Shown here: positions 6,777 to 8,190 of the stretch, piece by piece
Layout of the letters: each line of letters starts with the position of its first letter
Numbering within the stretch: position 1 is the first letter of the stretch
Source of the DNA: Paracoccaceae bacterium
Lineage (GTDB): Bacteria; Pseudomonadota; Alphaproteobacteria; Rhodobacterales; Rhodobacteraceae
Reading direction: 5' to 3'
Length of the DNA stretch: 8,190 bases
NCBI GenBank assembly: GCA_019090405.1
Contig: JAHRVZ010000263.1
Location: 1 to 8,190, forward strand
Translations under genes and position numbers: made by a program
Notes under the pieces: generated by a model
What the model was told of the DNA's origin: nothing
The model's input: the letters and a program-made list of their open reading frames with translations, nothing else
Database searches by the model: none

Positions 6777-7698
6777 TATCGGCATATTACGCGAAACCGT
6801 GACGCGTCATGGCCGCCTAACACGGGTGGTTATTGCTGCCGTACGTGGATCGTCGCCACGCGAGGTTGGCGCCGCAATGCTTGTCTGGAAGGATGGTCAA
6901 TCGGGAACCATTGGCGGCGGAACGCTGGAATTTGAGGCCGCAAAGGCGGCGCGCAATGGTGTGACCGGGATCACCCAGCATTCATTGGGGCCAGACCTTG
7001 GGCAATGTTGCGGTGGTGCCGTGACTTTGCTGAGTGAATGCTACGATCAGGAAACAATCACGGCCCTGAACGATACCGTTATTGCCAGAGCTGTTGGAGC
7101 GACAGGCGCCATGCCTCTTACGGTGAAGCGGTTGTTGTCACAGGCCCGTGCACAGGGGATCATGCCTGAGGCAACATTGCAGGACGGCTGGATGATCGAA
7201 CCTGTGCACCAACCGACCAGAGCAATCTGGATTTGGGGTGCCGGCCATGTAGGCCGCGCTTTGGTGAATGTGCTGGCTCCGATGCCGGATGTCGCGATCA
7301 CCTGGGTTGATACCAGCCTTGAACGGTTCCCTGACACTGTGCCGGATGGCGTCAGCGTGCTGCCTGCCGCCAGACCCGCCGAATTGGTGCGTCATGCACC
7401 CGTTAACGCGGAACATTTAATCCTGACCTATTCGCATGCCCTGGACCTTGAGCTGTGCCACAGGCTGCTGACCCATCAGTTCGCCTTTGCCGGGTTGATC
7501 GGATCGGCCACCAAAAAGGCAAGGTTCCGGTCGCGACTGGCCGCATTGGGCCACACGCCTGACCGCATTGCCGACATAACCTGCCCAATTGGTGATCCGT
7601 CACTGGGCAAACACCCACAAATGATCGCCGTGGGCGTGGGCGCCGCATTATTGCGCCCCGCCACCATCGCCCCCCAAACAAAGGATTTGAGCGCGTGA
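6766..7698 (+). CDS. xdhC: Xanthine dehydrogenase accessory protein XdhC
   Basis: Maturation factor: in R. capsulatus XdhC binds molybdenum cofactor, promotes its sulfuration together with a NifS-type cysteine desulfurase, and hands it to XdhB; it is not part of the final enzyme. The 310-residue product has the N-terminal XdhC/CoxI domain with RGSSPREVGAAMLV (27-40), GTIGGGTLEFEA (48-59) and the cysteine pair in LGQCCGG (78-84). A C-terminal Rossmann-like XdhC domain follows, with IWIWGAGHVGRAL (154-166), GLIGSATKKARF (243-254) and CPIGDPSLGKHP (273-284). The ATG at 6766 is chosen over the in-frame ATG at 6673, because MGFDIGILRE fits the family start and GAGAG lies at 6755-6759. It overlaps xdhB by 11 bases, which indicates coupled translation. 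The gene looks intact. A CoxI-like role for another molybdoenzyme is unlikely given its position. Confidence 0.95.
   Translation: MGFDIGILRETVTRHGRLTRVVIAAVRGSSPREVGAAMLVWKDGQSGTIGGGTLEFEAAKAARNGVTGITQHSLGPDLGQCCGGAVTLLSECYDQETITALNDTVIARAVGATGAMPLTVKRLLSQARAQGIMPEATLQDGWMIEPVHQPTRAIWIWGAGHVGRALVNVLAPMPDVAITWVDTSLERFPDTVPDGVSVLPAARPAELVRHAPVNAEHLILTYSHALDLELCHRLLTHQFAFAGLIGSATKKARFRSRLAALGHTPDRIADITCPIGDPSLGKHPQMIAVGVGAALLRPATIAPQTKDLSA
7681..7697 (+). promoter_or_regulatory. Ribosome binding site and GTG start of the ABC ATPase gene
   Basis: AAGGA at 7681-7685 sits nine bases before a GTG at 7695-7697 whose last two bases belong to the xdhC stop TGA (GTGA). No ATG lies nearby in this frame; the first in-frame ATG falls after the Walker A motif. 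This fixes the unusual start and shows translational coupling to xdhC. Confidence 0.75.
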
Positions 7699-8190
7699 CA
7701 GATACCCTTTTGAGCCTGAAAGGGCTGACCAAGGCCTATCCCGGAGTGGTCGCCAACAACAATGTCAGCTTTGACATCGGTGTCGGCGAAGTTCACGCCT
7801 TGCTGGGGGAAAACGGGGCTGGCAAATCGACATTGGTCAAGATGATCTATGGTCTGGTCAAACCCGACAGCGGTACCATGACGTTGCGCGGACAGGCCTA
7901 TACGCCAACAGAACCTCGCGCCGCGCGCGCCGACGGGATCGCGATGGTGTTTCAGCATTTTTCACTGTTTGATGCGCTGAACGTGGCTGAAAACATTGCA
8001 TTGGGCATGGAAAACCCGCCGCCGATGCGCGATCTGGCCGAGCGTATTCGTGAGGTATCGGAAAACTATGGCCTGCCGCTTGATCCATATAAAACCGTTG
8101 GTGGCCTATCTGCCGGAGAACGCCAGAGAGTCGAAATTATTCGCTGCCTGCTGCAAGACCCGAAACTGTTGATCATGGACGAACCCACCA
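7695..8190 (+). CDS. ABC transporter ATP-binding protein, simple-sugar/nucleoside (BMP) type, partial
   Basis: Energises import of a small solute at the inner face of the cytoplasmic membrane. The first 165 codons are present; the gene runs off the right edge. The family (YufO/NupA-like and RbsA-like) normally has two fused ATPase domains, about 500-530 residues, so only most of the first domain is seen. Visible motifs are Walker A GENGAGKS (38-45), Q-loop Gln87 within VFQHFSLFDALNVAENI (85-101), signature LSAGERQRVE (138-147) and Walker B LLIMDEPT (158-165). The FQHF...VAENI Q-loop region is typical of ATPases that work with two inner-membrane permeases and a BMP-family binding protein. The start is the GTG overlapping the xdhC stop. 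Context suggests a purine, nucleoside or related nitrogen compound as substrate. That is inference; a sugar is possible from sequence alone. Confidence 0.9.
   Translation, partial: MTDTLLSLKGLTKAYPGVVANNNVSFDIGVGEVHALLGENGAGKSTLVKMIYGLVKPDSGTMTLRGQAYTPTEPRAARADGIAMVFQHFSLFDALNVAENIALGMENPPPMRDLAERIREVSENYGLPLDPYKTVGGLSAGERQRVEIIRCLLQDPKLLIMDEPT

Noticed and set aside
7476..7958. 160-codon minus-strand frame across the xdhC/ABC ATPase junction
   Set aside because: It lies opposite the XdhC Rossmann domain and the Walker A region of the ATPase, both plainly coding on the plus strand.

Overview
The window looks like chromosomal DNA of an alphaproteobacterium, most likely a marine Rhodobacterales/roseobacter-type species. 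This rests on protein resemblance from memory: XdhA, XdhB and XdhC closely follow the Rhodobacter capsulatus split xanthine dehydrogenase in length and motifs. A hand count over one 60-base stretch of coding DNA gave about 55% G+C. No database search was possible.

Layout. Positions 1-2714 (minus strand) hold the N-terminal ~904 residues of dnaE, the replicative DNA polymerase III alpha subunit; its C-terminus lies beyond the left edge. A 355-base divergent intergenic region (2715-3069) follows. Its dnaE-proximal half is strikingly AT-rich (about 31% G+C over 2749-2883). It carries a good minus-strand sigma70-like promoter candidate for dnaE, a small hairpin abutting the dnaE start codon and a possible 44-codon ORF on the plus strand. 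The other half may hold a weaker promoter for the xdh operon. From 3070 to the right edge is a tightly packed plus-strand operon: xdhA (3070-4452), xdhB (4449-6776), xdhC (6766-7698) and the first 165 codons of a simple-sugar/nucleoside-type ABC transporter ATPase (from 7695, GTG start). Every junction in the operon overlaps: 4 bp (ATGA), 11 bp and 4 bp (GTGA).

How they work together. XdhA (two [2Fe-2S] clusters and FAD) and XdhB (molybdenum cofactor subunit) form the heterotetrameric xanthine dehydrogenase that oxidises hypoxanthine and xanthine to urate. XdhC is the maturation factor that binds molybdenum cofactor and supports its sulfuration and insertion. The ABC ATPase is translationally coupled to xdhC, so the transporter probably imports a purine, nucleoside or related compound that feeds this catabolic route. 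That last step is inference, because the permeases and binding protein are outside the window.

The window is mostly conventional. The enzyme genes are intact, with all active-site residues I could place. The items most worth a second look are the AT-rich patch with its small ORF or promoter, the unusual dnaE translation start, and the coupling of an uptake transporter to the xdh operon. I did not find a convincing novel system.
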